Position numbers and translations under genes: made by a program. 64,000 nt of DNA. It comes from Thalassovita aquimarina. GTDB lineage: Bacteria; Pseudomonadota; Alphaproteobacteria; Rhodobacterales; Rhodobacteraceae. Location of the stretch: the NCBI RefSeq assembly GCF_018219815.1, contig NZ_JADMKU010000004.1, positions 1-64,000 on the forward strand. Reading direction: 5' to 3'. Positions 8,623 through 18,253 of the stretch are shown here, one piece after another; positions within the stretch are counted from its first letter, which is position 1, and each line of letters begins with the position of its first letter. The notes under the pieces were generated by a model, which saw only the letters and a list, made by a program, of their open reading frames with translations, was not told the DNA's origin and did not search any database.

Positions 8623-9795
8623 TTGAGACTTTCAAACAGGCTGACAGCAGCGGAGGTGAAGAGCCTTCCCTCAGGGAAGTACGCGGACGGCGAAGGACTA
8701 TGGCTTGTCAAACGGCCCGATGGCGGTGCGCAATGGACGTTTCGATTCACACTATGGGGCCGCTCCCGAGAAATGGGTCTCGGTTCTCTCCGTCACGTGC
8801 CCCTGCGAGAAGCCCGTTGCGCGGCAGAGGATGTTCGCAGACAGGTCAGGTCCGGGATCGATCCGATTAAAACCCGAAGGATCGAGCAGGGCAAACTGAA
8901 GCGCGTTGAAAGCACGCTTGGCGCCATCGCCGAGGCGGCCTACGGGGTGCATCGCAAGACGCTGAAGCACAATGGCGATGACGGCAAATGGTTCAGTCCG
9001 CTTCGGCTCTACATCCTGCCCAGATTGGGGAAGATGCCAATTGCGAAGATCGACCAGCACGATCTGAAGGATGCTTTACAAAACATTTGGCACGATCGGC
9101 GCGAAAGCGCGCGCAAGGCTCTGTCCCGATTGACGGTGGTCTACCAGCACGCGGTCGCGCAAAATCACGATGTCGACCTGCAAATTATCGAGAAGGCCAG
9201 GATCCTTCTCGGTAAACCAGCACAGCAAAACCGGAACATCCCTGCAATGCTCTGGAGTGAGGTTCCAAGCTTTTACAGGACGCTTAGCGACACCAGCGCA
9301 GTGGAGCTCGCCCTTCGCATGCTGTTCCTCACCGGCGTGCGATCCGCTTCCGTTCGCTACATGAAGTTCGAACAGATTGAAGGCAGTGTCTGGACGATCC
9401 CGGCTAAGAACGTCAAAGGCCGTCGAGGCCTGACGAAACCATTCGATGTTCCCTTGAGCAATGAAGCCTTGCATGTTCTGTAACTGGCACGTTCCATCGC
9501 CTCAGGGGAATTTGTGTTCTCTGGTCCGGACGGGAACCCGATCGGACCAATGGAAATGCGCAATCTAATGGTGGAACGCCATCTCGCGGCCCGTCCACAC
9601 GGGTTTCGAACCTCTTTAAGAACCTGGCTGTCCGACGAAACGAATATCCAGCGCGAGGTCGCCGAAACCATTCTCCAGCACGCAGTCGGACCCGAAGTCG
9701 AGCGGGCCTACAATCGCACGAGCTACCTCGAGAAGCGGCGAGAACCAATGAAAGCATGGGCGAGGTTTGTGACGGGTAAAACCGATAAAACTTAA
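8623..9795 (+). pseudogene. Tyrosine recombinase (phage/island integrase) interrupted by an in-frame TAA
   Basis: A P4-type integrase with an N-terminal arm-binding domain (SNRLTAAEVKSLPSGKYADG, residues 4-23). The catalytic domain has the first Arg in LTGVRSASVRYMKF (about 240), the HxxR box HGFR (about 326), LQH and the final Tyr in AYNRTSY. A TAA stop at 9481-9483 separates the two halves, which are in the same frame (8623-9483 and 9484-9795), so one nonsense change explains the break. The start is TTG 8623, 9 bases after GGAGGT. It lies next to lysK and probably once moved the island up to about 24.4 kb. Intact in sequence apart from the stop; read-through or sequencing error cannot be excluded. 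Confidence 0.88.
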
Positions 9796-9854
9796 ACCCT
9801 GCCGAAACCTCAATTTGCTAGATTTTGCTCATCATTTGATAAGGAAAACAGAAA

Positions 9855-10034
9855 ATGAATGATCGAATTTTACGACGGCAGGAGGTTGAGGGCATCACAG
9901 GCCTTAGTCGGTCGAGCATCTACAGACTTCTGGATTGCGATCGCTTTCCAGCACCGATCCGACTGACCGAGCGCAGGATCGGTTGGCGGCAAAGCGCCAT
10001 CGAAGCCTGGATCAGGGAGCGAGAAACCATCTGA
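9855..10034 (+). CDS. AlpA-family excisionase/transcriptional activator, 59 residues
   Basis: A very short ORF starting at ATG 9855, preceded by AAGGAAAA. The product has the MerR/AlpA-like winged HTH: RRQEVEGITGLSRSSIYRLL (residues 8-27), followed by the wing FPAPIRLTERRIGWRQSAIEAW. AlpA proteins activate or assist excision of P4-like integrated elements and are characteristically encoded just beside the integrase, exactly as here. No sign of damage is seen. Confidence 0.85.
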   Translation: MNDRILRRQEVEGITGLSRSSIYRLLDCDRFPAPIRLTERRIGWRQSAIEAWIRERETI

Positions 10035-10176
10035 TTGGTTTGCGATGCCTATCATGGATTAAAGCCGGATGCCGCGGTCGCGTCATCCGGCTTTCTCTTG
10101 TCTGGCGGATCATTGGTTTCTTTCTCAACCGTTAACGGAAGCTATGAAGAAAGCCCTACCCGTTACCTATTCTTGA

Positions 10177-10707
10177 TCACCCCTCTCCGCGCTTTGGAAA
10201 CGGAATGACAGTGCCCGCCGCGGTTCCAGGAGGGCCGATTTCATTCGCGAAACTCGACATCAGGGCATCCTGAATCGACATTAGCTGCTCCAGCCTTTCG
10301 CTCTTGAGCTCACGTTCTTGGATAAGCGCAGTAGCGATCAGTTCGACCGCATTGATCTTCTTCATCAGGATGGCACGGGCCTGCGCTGACGCGTCGGACA
10401 GATGCTGCTGAATCCTGGGACGCAGCCAGGGGATGAGAGCAATGAGCCTGTCGGATTGCGACGATTGCCACACCAATCCGCCTTTTCCGAATCCAAATTC
10501 GGTTTCCATTTTGCACGCCAACATGGTCGCTTGAGCCAAGTCACTGGCGGGACCTTCACCCGCCCCACTCGCAGCCGCTCCGAATAAAAGCTCCTCCGCC
10601 ACGTGGCCAGCCAGGAGAGTGCGGATTCGGGCGAGCGCGGTAGCACGGGTGTGGAAGGGAGGCTCTCGGAAAACCACCTCTCCGCCGGTTGGCGAGAGCC
10701 GGGCCAC
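10177..10707 (-). pseudogene. C-terminal fragment of an FtsH-like M41 peptidase
   Basis: 176 codons resembling the M41 peptidase domain downstream of the catalytic HEXXH: TRATALARIRTLLAGHVAEELLFGAAASGAGEG and ASDLAQATMLACKMETEFGFG are M41-like (AxxIxxxLAGRxAEEL and SDLxxAT patterns). The zinc-binding HEAGH and the whole AAA domain are absent. Immediately upstream (about 10708) the sequence becomes an IS110 transposase in another frame. A deletion therefore joined the two remnants, and no complete gene remains. Confidence 0.75.
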
Positions 10708-11330
10708 TTGAGACTTGGGCGAGCTGGCGCACCTGCTTCTCTAGGACTGCGAGTTCCTGGCGAAGGGAGGCCCTGGCTCGTAGCATTGGCCCTGTTGCGG
10801 TCTCCAGCATGGTGTCACCATCCGCCAGTTCTCGAATGCGGCTCTCGAACCTGCCACGAGAGATCGCGCCAACCTTGAGGCCGAAGTTCCGTAACAGGCC
10901 CCTCAGCGACATTTCCAAAGCGATCATGCCCTGCTGGATGGGCTTCCGGGCCCCGAGCACGGCACGGACCTCTTGCGCCGCGACTGACTTGCAGTGAACC
11001 GGACGGAACCATCCGAGGTGCAGCAAGCGCGCGATCCCTTCGGCATCGCGGCGGTCTGTCTTGATCGGCATGGCTTTCAAGGCGCCCTTCACCTGGCGCG
11101 TTTCCATGAGGACAGCATCCAATCCCGCTTCGGCCAACCCACTATGTAGCCATTGCGACAACGGGCCTGCCTCAAGGCCGATCGCGGCAATGCTTCCGTC
11201 CAGATCGCCCAACCAGTGCGCCAACGTCTCGGGTTCACTCGCAGCATCAGCCTCCTTGATGATCTTGCCGTGTTCGCTGACCACGCAAATTGCGGTCTTG
11301 GCCAGTGACGCGTCCAGTCCGAATCACACG
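10708..11330 (-). pseudogene. IS110-family transposase, N-terminal fragment
   Basis: The minus-strand reading shows the IS110 DEDD-type N-terminal domain: GLDASLAKTAICVVSEHGK near the start (Asp of DEDD), IGLEAGPLSQWLHSGL, and TRQVKGALKAMPIKTDRRDAEGIARLL (Asp pair) at about 100-125. A TGA codon sits just before FGLDASL, so the natural start is lost or mutated. The C-terminal transposase_20 domain is missing: after LEKQVRQLAQ (about 10712) the frame runs into the M41 fragment. Non-functional. Confidence 0.82.
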
Positions 11331-11380
11331 ATAGAAACCGCCGGGCGAAGTCGACCTGGGTCGTTGTCTCATGTTGCGCC

Positions 11381-12700
11381 TCACGCCCGGGCTGCGAGAG
11401 ATGTCAGCCGAACCAGTATCAGGGTCCCTGCTGCCGCTGCGATGGCTGACCCCGAGAGAATCCCGAGCTTCGCGGCGTTGAGCATCGCCGGCTCGAACGC
11501 CAGGCCCGCGATAAACAGCGACATCGTGAAACCAATTCCTGTGAGAAAGGAACCGGCCACGACAAAGGGCCACGACAGACCGGGCCCGAGCACCGCCAGG
11601 CCGGAACGGACGGCGAGCCAGCTGAACCCAAGAACGCCAATCGGTTTTCCCAACACCAGCCCGACAATGATCGCCAAGGAGACCGATTGTCCGAAATCGG
11701 CGCCGTGAATCGTGATACCGGCGTTTGCCAGCGCGAAGATCGGCATGATTGCAAAGCCCACCCACGGGTGCAGCATCGTTTCGAGCCGTTCTACAGGCGA
11801 AAGGGATTCCGAGACCGCTCTGCCGGCCTGAAGGAGATCATGGCGGTCTGCGGTGTCTCCGCTCCAATGCTCGCCGGACGGATAGGCCAGCACACGTCCC
11901 AAAATCGCGCGCAAACGTGCATCACTCACCCAAACGCGGGTTGGCGTCATCAGTCCAAGGATCACACCGGCGATTGTCGCATGAATGCCGGAGGCGTCGA
12001 AGCTCAGCCAGATCGCGCCTCCCAGCAGGAAGTAGATCGGGACGCTTCTGACCCCAAATCGCGAGAAGCCCGCGACCACGCCAATCCCCAGCAATCCGAG
12101 CCCGAGCGCCGACCAATTCATGGTTTCTCCATAGCCGAAAGCGACGACGAGTATCGCCCCGACATCATCGAAAATCGCCAAAGAAAGCAGGAACAGACGC
12201 AGGGTTGGAGGGATCCGCCCCCCGAAAAGCGCAAGGCATCCGATCACGAACGCGGTATCGGTCGCCATCACGGTTCCCCACCCGTGGATCCCGGGTTGTC
12301 CGGTCATCAACGCGAGATACAGAGAGGCCGGCACGACCATGCCCCCCAGGGCGCCTGCGAAAGGAAGCGCAGCCTGTCGAGGATTTCTCAGTTCTCCGAG
12401 AACGATCTCCCTCTTGAGTTCGAGTGAAAGTACGAAGAAAAAGAAGGTCATCAGCCCGTCGTTGATCCAGTGGCGCAAGGAGCGGGTGAAATCCAGCGAA
12501 CCGAATGTCAGGCCAATGGGCGTCTCCCAGAATGCCAGGAAAGCCTCTGCCCAACGCGAGTTGGCCAGTGCCATCGCGAGCAGCACGGCCAGGAGCAGGA
12601 GCCCACCCGCCGCCGCTTCGATCTTCAGAAAGCGGGCGAAGGGCTTCGTTATCCTGTCGGCGGCCTCATGGGGCAATTTTGCGTCCTGCTGATCGACCAT
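11381..12700 (-). CDS. nhaA: Na+/H+ antiporter NhaA
   Basis: Exports Na+ in exchange for 2 H+ across the inner membrane. The 439-residue product has about 12 hydrophobic segments and the NhaA signatures: SLRHWINDGLMTFFFFVLSLELKRE, ATDTAFVIG, and the ion-binding Asp pair in SLAIFDDVGAILV. Start chosen at ATG 12700 (MVDQQDAK), preceded weakly by AAAAGG; an in-frame extension to 12823 has no family similarity. It is on the same strand as the N-ATPase operon further upstream, from which IS debris separates it. Both concern Na+ movement, so they may have arrived together. Confidence 0.92.
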   Translation of the reverse strand: MVDQQDAKLPHEAADRITKPFARFLKIEAAAGGLLLLAVLLAMALANSRWAEAFLAFWETPIGLTFGSLDFTRSLRHWINDGLMTFFFFVLSLELKREIVLGELRNPRQAALPFAGALGGMVVPASLYLALMTGQPGIHGWGTVMATDTAFVIGCLALFGGRIPPTLRLFLLSLAIFDDVGAILVVAFGYGETMNWSALGLGLLGIGVVAGFSRFGVRSVPIYFLLGGAIWLSFDASGIHATIAGVILGLMTPTRVWVSDARLRAILGRVLAYPSGEHWSGDTADRHDLLQAGRAVSESLSPVERLETMLHPWVGFAIMPIFALANAGITIHGADFGQSVSLAIIVGLVLGKPIGVLGFSWLAVRSGLAVLGPGLSWPFVVAGSFLTGIGFTMSLFIAGLAFEPAMLNAAKLGILSGSAIAAAAGTLILVRLTSLAARA

Positions 12701-12791
12701 GGATACTTTGTGCCTTTTCTTGTTTGCAATGGTTTGGGCCACTCTGAGCCTGAGTGCCCGGGGAGCGTCCGAGGCAACGGCTCCAACCTGC

Positions 12792-13028
12792 TCACCGCCT
12801 TCGAAATGAGTTCCCGCCGGCAATATTCCGGTTGATCAGTTCGGCGACGGCTCGGCGCATCTTCCTCTCGGGATCCGTGCCGAAGGCGTTCTCGTGCGTC
12901 GCTGCGGCGTCCCGGAGGATGCCTACGATCTCGCTCTCGGGAAGAAGCTCGTGATCGCTCAGGGCAGGCAGCGGCGCTTCGCGGATCGAAAGTGCAGCCA
13001 AGCCCGAATAATCCGTATGATCCCGCAT
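12792..13028 (-). CDS. Small hypothetical protein, 78 residues
   Basis: A charged soluble protein with no recognised domain. AAAGGA lies 9 bases upstream of ATG 13028. It precedes nhaA on the same strand (92 bases before the chosen nhaA start). The only support for a real gene is the RBS, the protein-like composition and the position. Function unknown. Confidence 0.55.
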   Translation of the reverse strand: MRDHTDYSGLAALSIREAPLPALSDHELLPESEIVGILRDAAATHENAFGTDPERKMRRAVAELINRNIAGGNSFRRR

Positions 13029-13056
13029 CGGGGCAGTCCTTTCAACTGAAATACCT

Positions 13057-13887
13057 TCAGGATACGGCGGGCCTGACGAACTTCACCACCCTTTCAGAAA
13101 ATGCGATATTCTGGATTGATGGCAAGCAGCCGTCGCACCGACGTTTTCGTGCATCAACAACAGTGCGGGAGAGGCCAATCAGCGCTTCCACGGCGTTCGT
13201 GGTGTATTTGATCTTCCGGATTGCCGGTTCGAAGGCGAAGAAAGGGATGACCTCTTGCCACGCCCGACGCCAGGCCGGGCCGATCGAGGGGTATTTTCCG
13301 GCCCATTTTTCTTCGAAGGCATCGAGTTTCCGGGCGGCTTCCGCAGCGGTCGGGGCCTGGTAGATCGAGCGCAAATCGGCAGCGACCGCCTTGCGATCCT
13401 TCCAGCTGCAGAAGTTCATCGAATGCCGGATCAGATGCACGATGCAGATCTGGACCGTGGTTTCCGGGAAGGCCGCCGAGATCGCCTCCGGGAAGCCCTT
13501 CAGCCCATCGACGACGGCGATCAGGATGTCCTGGACCCCGCGGTTCTTCAGCTCGTTCATCACCGACATGATCGTGTCGCGGTCCGGCCCGGGCCGGGCC
13601 AGTTCCACGAAGATGTGCGCGAACGCTCCCGTGCGCGACCAGCGAACAAAACGGTTGTAGAGCATATTGGACGGGCCATGAACCGAAGGCGCGTCCTTCC
13701 ACTGTAACCCATTCTTCTTGACGTAGATTATCTCGCTCAGAACCCGCCGGTCATCAACTCGTGGCCTGCCTCGCGACTTCGGGAAGAACGGCCTCAGTCG
13801 CTCAATCTGTTCGTCCGTCAGCCAGAAATGCCGCTCATCTTGCCCCCTTCGTTTGGGGGCTTGAACCACGCAGACAGGCGGCCTCAA
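13057..13887 (-). pseudogene. Hybrid transposase ORF: IS5/IS427-type N-terminus fused to IS256-type C-terminus
   Basis: One open 276-codon frame joins two unrelated transposases. Residues about 20-106 (FWLTDEQIERLRPFFPKSRG, VKKNGLQWKDAP, GAFAHIFVELARPGP) match the IS5-group DUF4096 N-terminus. From about residue 109 (VMNELKNRGVQDILIAVVDG, CIVHLIRHSMNF, WRRAWQEVIPFFAF, IKYTTNAVEAL) the sequence is IS256-family. The last 45 residues match neither. The IS5 catalytic DDE domain and the IS256 N-terminal half are absent, so activity is not expected. It marks recombination between elements beside the ATPase operon. Confidence 0.82.
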
Positions 13888-13908
13888 GCAGATTCGTTAG
13901 TCCTGCTC

Positions 13909-14367
13909 CTAATGATCAAACCGGACCAGCAAATGGGGGCTGACCAGGGGCGCAGCCGGACACATGATCCGTCCATTGCCCGGCAGGGCATTGCGAAGCA
14001 ATGTCCCGAGAGGGTTCAGCCAGAGCCGTCCCTTCTTCGGTTGTTTCATTGGCACCTTTAGCCCCTCTCGCCGCCATAGGCGCTCGACGCGCTTGTCGTT
14101 CACCTCCCAGCCCGCATCTCTCAGCAGAGCCGCGATGCGACGATAGCCGTAACGGCCGAACTGGCGTGCCAGCTCAATCATGTCCGCGACCAGCCGTGCT
14201 TCGTCGGCCCGGCCTTGCGGAACCTTCCTCTGCGTGGATCGGTGCCGCCCCAGGACACGACAGGCGCGTCGCTCGGACAGACGGAACCGGGCGCGGAGGT
14301 GATTGATGCAAGCACGGCGGCGAGCGGGGCTCAGGGGCTCCGCCCGTTCCGGCCTGAAACGGTCCAC
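13909..14367 (-). pseudogene. IS3-family OrfB, truncated N-terminal part
   Basis: Minus-strand frame overlapping OrfA, as usual in IS3 elements. It begins with SPARRRACINHLRARFRLSERRACRVLG and continues through the HTH_21 region (FGRYGYRRIAALLRDAGWEVNDKRVERLWRREGLKVP). The DDE catalytic core that should follow QPKKGRLWL is missing: after about 14030 the frame reads unrelated sequence. Truncated, so the element cannot transpose alone. Confidence 0.82.
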
Positions 14368-14663
14368 TGGACCGTTTCCGAGACGGCCCTCACTCCCTTT
14401 GCTGCCTCTGCCAGGATCAGCTTGTCTAGCGTCAGATCCGAGACGGCCTTTCTCAGCCGTTCATTCTCCTTCTGGAGGCGTTTGAGTTCCCTGAGCTGGT
14501 CGGTTCCCATACCGCCATATTGCTTGCGCCAACGGTAATAGGTCTGTTCTGCTATGCGAACTTCGCGCATCGCATCCACGCGTGTCGCTCCCTGTCCGAC
14601 AAGTACCTCAACCTGCCGCAGCTTCGTGATAATCTCTTCTGGCTTGTGCCGTTTCGTAGACAT
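14331..14663 (-). CDS. IS3-family OrfA (HTH protein) of a truncated element
   Basis: 110 codons with the HTH_8 domain KRHKPEEIITKLRQVEVLVGQG...RIAEQTYYRWRKQYGG followed by a leucine-zipper-like coiled coil (LRELKRLQKENERLRKAVSDLTLDKLILAEAAKG). It overlaps OrfB, consistent with programmed frameshifting. ATG 14663 follows AACGGAGGACC. The outer end of the element is probably near 14690-14725, just beyond the atpG stop codon. The gene itself looks intact, but its partner is truncated. Confidence 0.8.
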   Translation of the reverse strand: MSTKRHKPEEIITKLRQVEVLVGQGATRVDAMREVRIAEQTYYRWRKQYGGMGTDQLRELKRLQKENERLRKAVSDLTLDKLILAEAAKGVRAVSETVQWTVSGRNGRSP

Positions 14664-14739
14664 TATGGTCCTCCGTTTTCCTAAACATAACGGCGGACCA
14701 CTTCAGTGGGGGAAGACCAAAATGACCCGAGCAGTTCGG

Positions 14740-15687
14740 TTAGTCTGACGATGCCCGGACGGCGCCTTGCGCTTCCCCCTCCGTCGTCGCCTCTTCAGAT
14801 TTCTCATCCATGATGGCACCGTAGCCCGAGACGATGTCGAGCAGTTCCGAGGTGATCGCCTCCTGCCGGATCCGCCGGTGCACGATGTGCAGATCATCGA
14901 TCTTCTCGGCAATGCTGTGGTCGGCCGCCTGCATGGCCTTGAGACGCTCGGCATGTTCGGCCGTCTGAGACTGGATGATCGCGGTTGAGACGCGGGCAAA
15001 CAGGAGCTGGCGCACCAGCACGCGAAAGAGCGCCTCCGGCGCACCGACTGGGACAGGCAGGCGGCGCGACGGCCAGCGGCGCATGCGCAGCCCGGCAAGC
15101 CAGACCGGATCGAGTGGCAGCAGGGGGGCCTGCACCGGCGTAACCGCCCCGTTATCGCCAGGGCGGTGGTGAAACAGCACCAGCCGAACCACGCCCTCGC
15201 TCTCCTGCCAGTGATCGAGGCGGGTCAGCACCGCATCCACCGTGCGCGAGAGCGCCTCCAACGTCGCGGGGGCCTGCTCATGGCCGTCCGGCGGCTCGGC
15301 CTGGGCGCGCCAGCTTGCATCTGCACGCGCCCCGATCGTCAGTACGAGGCGATTTTCGGCCGCGGTGTCGGCCGTGGCAAGGTTGCTCAGTGCGAAATCC
15401 ACGAGCTTTTCGTTGAAAGCTCCGCAAAGGCCGATTTCGGAACCAACCAGCATCACCGCGGTGCGGCCGTGCCCGCGGGCGGGAGGTTCGGCCTCGGCAC
15501 CGTCGCGCGCGCGTAGGACGACCTGCAGGCCCATCTCAACCGTCTCCAGGTAGCGCGCCATCGCCTGCTCGGCCAGTTCGTAGCGGCGGATGGCCACCGA
15601 CGAGATCGTCTTCATCGTGCGCACCACCGATTGCAGCTCCTCGGCGCTCTCGATGTGACGGGACAGTTCCTCGAGCGTGGCCATCAC
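14740..15687 (-). CDS. atpG: N-type F-ATPase subunit gamma
   Basis: The central rotor shaft of F1. The N-terminal helix ([35 protein letters not shown]) and the C-terminal helix ([49 protein letters not shown]) are the coiled-coil shaft; the middle Rossmann-like part is divergent. At 315 residues it is slightly long, with an extra charged tail. The last gene of the operon; its ATG overlaps the atpA stop codon by four bases (ATGA). The truncated IS3 element begins a few dozen bases beyond the stop codon. Confidence 0.93.
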   Translation of the reverse strand: MMATLEELSRHIESAEELQSVVRTMKTISSVAIRRYELAEQAMARYLETVEMGLQVVLRARDGAEAEPPARGHGRTAVMLVGSEIGLCGAFNEKLVDFALSNLATADTAAENRLVLTIGARADASWRAQAEPPDGHEQAPATLEALSRTVDAVLTRLDHWQESEGVVRLVLFHHRPGDNGAVTPVQAPLLPLDPVWLAGLRMRRWPSRRLPVPVGAPEALFRVLVRQLLFARVSTAIIQSQTAEHAERLKAMQAADHSIAEKIDDLHIVHRRIRQEAITSELLDIVSGYGAIMDEKSEEATTEGEAQGAVRASSD

Positions 15688-17186
15688 ACCTCCTGGCCGA
15701 GGGCCGCCCGCGCCGCGGACAGGATTGCCGCCCGCCGCGCGCCTTCGAGAGGGGCGCCGGCCGCGATCTCTCCGGCTTCCCCGGTTGCGTTCACCGCATT
15801 GGTGACATGAGCGGCGGCCGCCTCCATCCCGTCGATGGAAACGGAATCGAACACCCCCTCGGTCACGGCCAGCAGCAACGCGATCTGATGGGCGACGGGC
15901 AACGGTGCCGCCTCGTTCTGCTTCAGCGCCTCGCGCACGCGCCGGCCGCGTTCCAGCTGGCGGCGGCTGTCGTCGTCCAGCCTGGCTCCGAACCGCGCAA
16001 AGGCTTCAAGCTCTTCGAACTGGGCATAGGCGAGCTTGAGCGGCCCGGCCACCGCGCGGAAGGCGGGCAGTTGCGCCTTGCCGCCGACGCGCGAAACCGA
16101 GCGGCCGACATCCACCGCGGGCAATTGCCCGCGCCGGAACAGCGTCGGCGAAAGGTAGATTTGCCCGTCGGTGATGGAAATGAGATTGGTAGGGATATAG
16201 GCCGACAGGTTCTGCGCCTGCGTCTCGATGATGGGCAGCGCGGTCAGCGACCCGCCGCCGGCACTGTCGCGCAGTTGGGTGGCGCGTTCCAGGAGCCGGG
16301 CGTGAAGGTAGAAGATGTCGCCCGGATAGGCCTCGCGCCCCGGTGGGCGCCGCATCAGGAGCGACAGCTCGCGATAAGCACGCGCGTGACGGGTCAGGTC
16401 GTCATAGACGATCAGCACGTCGCGCCCCGCGCGCATGAAGCTTTCGGCGATCGCGGTCGCGGCATAGGGGGCGATGTATTGCAGGCCAGGCGGCTCCTCG
16501 GCGGCCGCCGTCACCACCACGCAGTTGTGCATGACGCCGCTTTCGCTCAGCCGGGCGACCACGCGCGCGACCGCGTCGCCGCGCTGGCCGATCGCGCAAT
16601 AGACCGAAACGACCCCGGTCCCCGCCTGGTTCCGGATCGTGTCGAGCGCTACCGCGGTCTTGCCGGTCTGACGGTCGCCGATGATCAGTTCGCGCTGGCC
16701 GCGGCCGATCGGGACCAGGGCGTCGACGACCTTGATCCCGGTCTGCAGCGGACGGGCGACAGGCGCGCGCTCCATGATCGCGGGGGCCGGCCGCTCGACC
16801 GGCCCGGTCCGGTCGGTGGCAACGGGTCCACGCTCGTCAAGCGGCCGCCCGAGCGGATTGATCACTCGACCCAGAAGCGCGTTCCCGGTCGGCACCGAGG
16901 CCACGCGCTTGGTCCGCATTGCATGGTCGCCGGGGCGCAACCCCCTCGGGTCATCCAGCAGAACGATCCCCACCTGTTTCAGCGTCAAATCCAGCGCCAG
17001 GCCTGTCGCCCCGCCCTCGAAGGCGATGATTTCGTTCGAGGATACCTCGGTGAAGCCCTCAACGTATGCCACCCCGCGCAGCACACGGGTGACGGTGCCC
17101 CGTTCCAGAGAAGACAGGCGCGGGGCACGGGCGCTTCGGCTCTCGATCTCGTCGAAGAGCGCGTCAGCAATTCCCTGCAATGTCAT
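15684..17186 (-). CDS. atpA: N-type F-ATPase subunit alpha
   Basis: The non-catalytic nucleotide-binding F1 subunit, 500 residues. Walker [10 protein letters not shown] is near residue 170, with the typical [15 protein letters not shown] before it and [14 protein letters not shown] and [13 protein letters not shown] after it. It overlaps atpF (ATGA, 17183-17186) and atpG. This is the alpha subunit of a laterally mobile N-ATPase operon, so a second housekeeping F-ATPase is expected elsewhere in the genome. Confidence 0.96.
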   Translation of the reverse strand: MTLQGIADALFDEIESRSARAPRLSSLERGTVTRVLRGVAYVEGFTEVSSNEIIAFEGGATGLALDLTLKQVGIVLLDDPRGLRPGDHAMRTKRVASVPTGNALLGRVINPLGRPLDERGPVATDRTGPVERPAPAIMERAPVARPLQTGIKVVDALVPIGRGQRELIIGDRQTGKTAVALDTIRNQAGTGVVSVYCAIGQRGDAVARVVARLSESGVMHNCVVVTAAAEEPPGLQYIAPYAATAIAESFMRAGRDVLIVYDDLTRHARAYRELSLLMRRPPGREAYPGDIFYLHARLLERATQLRDSAGGGSLTALPIIETQAQNLSAYIPTNLISITDGQIYLSPTLFRRGQLPAVDVGRSVSRVGGKAQLPAFRAVAGPLKLAYAQFEELEAFARFGARLDDDSRRQLERGRRVREALKQNEAAPLPVAHQIALLLAVTEGVFDSVSIDGMEAAAAHVTNAVNATGEAGEIAAGAPLEGARRAAILSAARAALGQEV

Positions 17187-17959
17187 GTCTCGTCCCCCGG
17201 CGTTACGCGGGTGTCAAGCAGGGCAGCGACATCGGCTTCGAGCATGTCGAGATGTTCACCAAGGGTCCAGCCGATATGGCGCGAGCCGACCGCCAGGACG
17301 ATGCCGCATTCCAGTTCTGCCTCTTCACGGAAGTCGATGTCGACATCCTTGTGCAGCACCCGGCCGACCGCCTCGGCCGCCAGCGTCCGCGCCTCGGGCG
17401 ACAATGGGAAGGAGGAAAGGACGAGCGGCGTATCGCCGTGACCGGCTGCGGTTTGCAGATGCTGCAACTCGTCGGCGTCGAGGGTGGAAAGGCGCCGGGC
17501 AAAGACCCGCGCGATCCGATCCACCAGATCCTCGTCGGCCATCTCGGACAGGGCGCGGCGGGCCAGCGTCACGAAGGCCTCGCTGGCGCGGCGGCGCAGC
17601 CGGTCGAGAAAGGCGGCCTTTTCATCTGCGAGTTGCTCCTGCCAGGCCGTGCGGCGCAAGGCAAGATCGTCGCGGACCTTCACGGTCATCTCGGCCTTCA
17701 GGATCTCGGCCTCTTCCTCGACCGCCTCCAGGCGGGCGGCCCGCGCCTCTTCTATCTGCTGCAGGGCTTCGCGATGCGCCTGCGCCTCGGCGTCGGCTTC
17801 GGCGCGCGCGGCTTCGGCCTCGCGCAGGCTGCGACCGACCTCCTCCTCCCGCGCCTTCAATGCGCGGCCCAACGGGCGGTAGAGTACGCGCTGGAGCAGC
17901 CAGATCAGAACCAGGAAGTTCACGATCTGGGCGGACACCGTGAGCCAGTCGATCTGCAC
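17183..17959 (-). CDS. atpF: N-type F-ATPase subunit b with a delta-like C-terminal domain
   Basis: A 258-residue stator subunit. Residues 1-25 ([23 protein letters not shown]) form the membrane anchor, and about 30-130 form an Ala/Glu/Arg-rich coiled coil. The C-terminal 70 residues ([25 protein letters not shown]...[26 protein letters not shown]) resemble the end of subunit delta. The operon has no separate delta gene. N-ATPases are known to lack atpH and to have a long atpF, so the b protein probably supplies the delta contact with F1. Start is GTG 17959; 3 bases separate it from atpE. Confidence 0.92.
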   Translation of the reverse strand: MQIDWLTVSAQIVNFLVLIWLLQRVLYRPLGRALKAREEEVGRSLREAEAARAEADAEAQAHREALQQIEEARAARLEAVEEEAEILKAEMTVKVRDDLALRRTAWQEQLADEKAAFLDRLRRRASEAFVTLARRALSEMADEDLVDRIARVFARRLSTLDADELQHLQTAAGHGDTPLVLSSFPLSPEARTLAAEAVGRVLHKDVDIDFREEAELECGIVLAVGSRHIGWTLGEHLDMLEADVAALLDTRVTPGDET

Positions 17960-17962
17960 TGA

Positions 17963-18253
17963 TCAGTTCCCCCCGGCAGTCTTCGCGGCCTCGATCACCC
18001 AGGTCCAGAACGGGTTGGCGAACAGCAGGATCATGGCCACGACGAAGCAGTAGATCGCCGTCGACTCGATCATCGCGAGGCTGACGAACAGCGTCCGCGT
18101 GATCGTATTCGCCTCGTCCGGCTGATGTGCGATGGCTTGCAGCGCCTGCGCGGCGGTCCGCGCCTCGCCCAGGGCCGGGCCGATCGAACCGATCGCGATC
18201 GTCAGACCGGCGGTCACAATCGAAACGGCAGCGATGATGGTTATGGCATCCAT
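17963..18253 (-). CDS. atpE: N-type F-ATPase subunit c (rotor ring), with Na+-ligand signature
   Basis: A 96-residue two-helix proteolipid. Helix 1 has GPALGEARTAAQALQAI with Glu30 at the position of Gln32 of the Ilyobacter tartaricus c subunit. Helix 2 has MIESTAIY with Glu63, Ser64, Thr65 and Tyr68, the Na+ ligands of known Na+-translocating rings. The loop HQPDEAN lies between the helices. The extra carboxylate in helix 1 together with the ES-T-Y set is the reported hallmark of N-ATPases. Na+ specificity is inferred from these residues. The start codon directly follows the atpB stop codon. Confidence 0.95.
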   Translation of the reverse strand: MDAITIIAAVSIVTAGLTIAIGSIGPALGEARTAAQALQAIAHQPDEANTITRTLFVSLAMIESTAIYCFVVAMILLFANPFWTWVIEAAKTAGGN

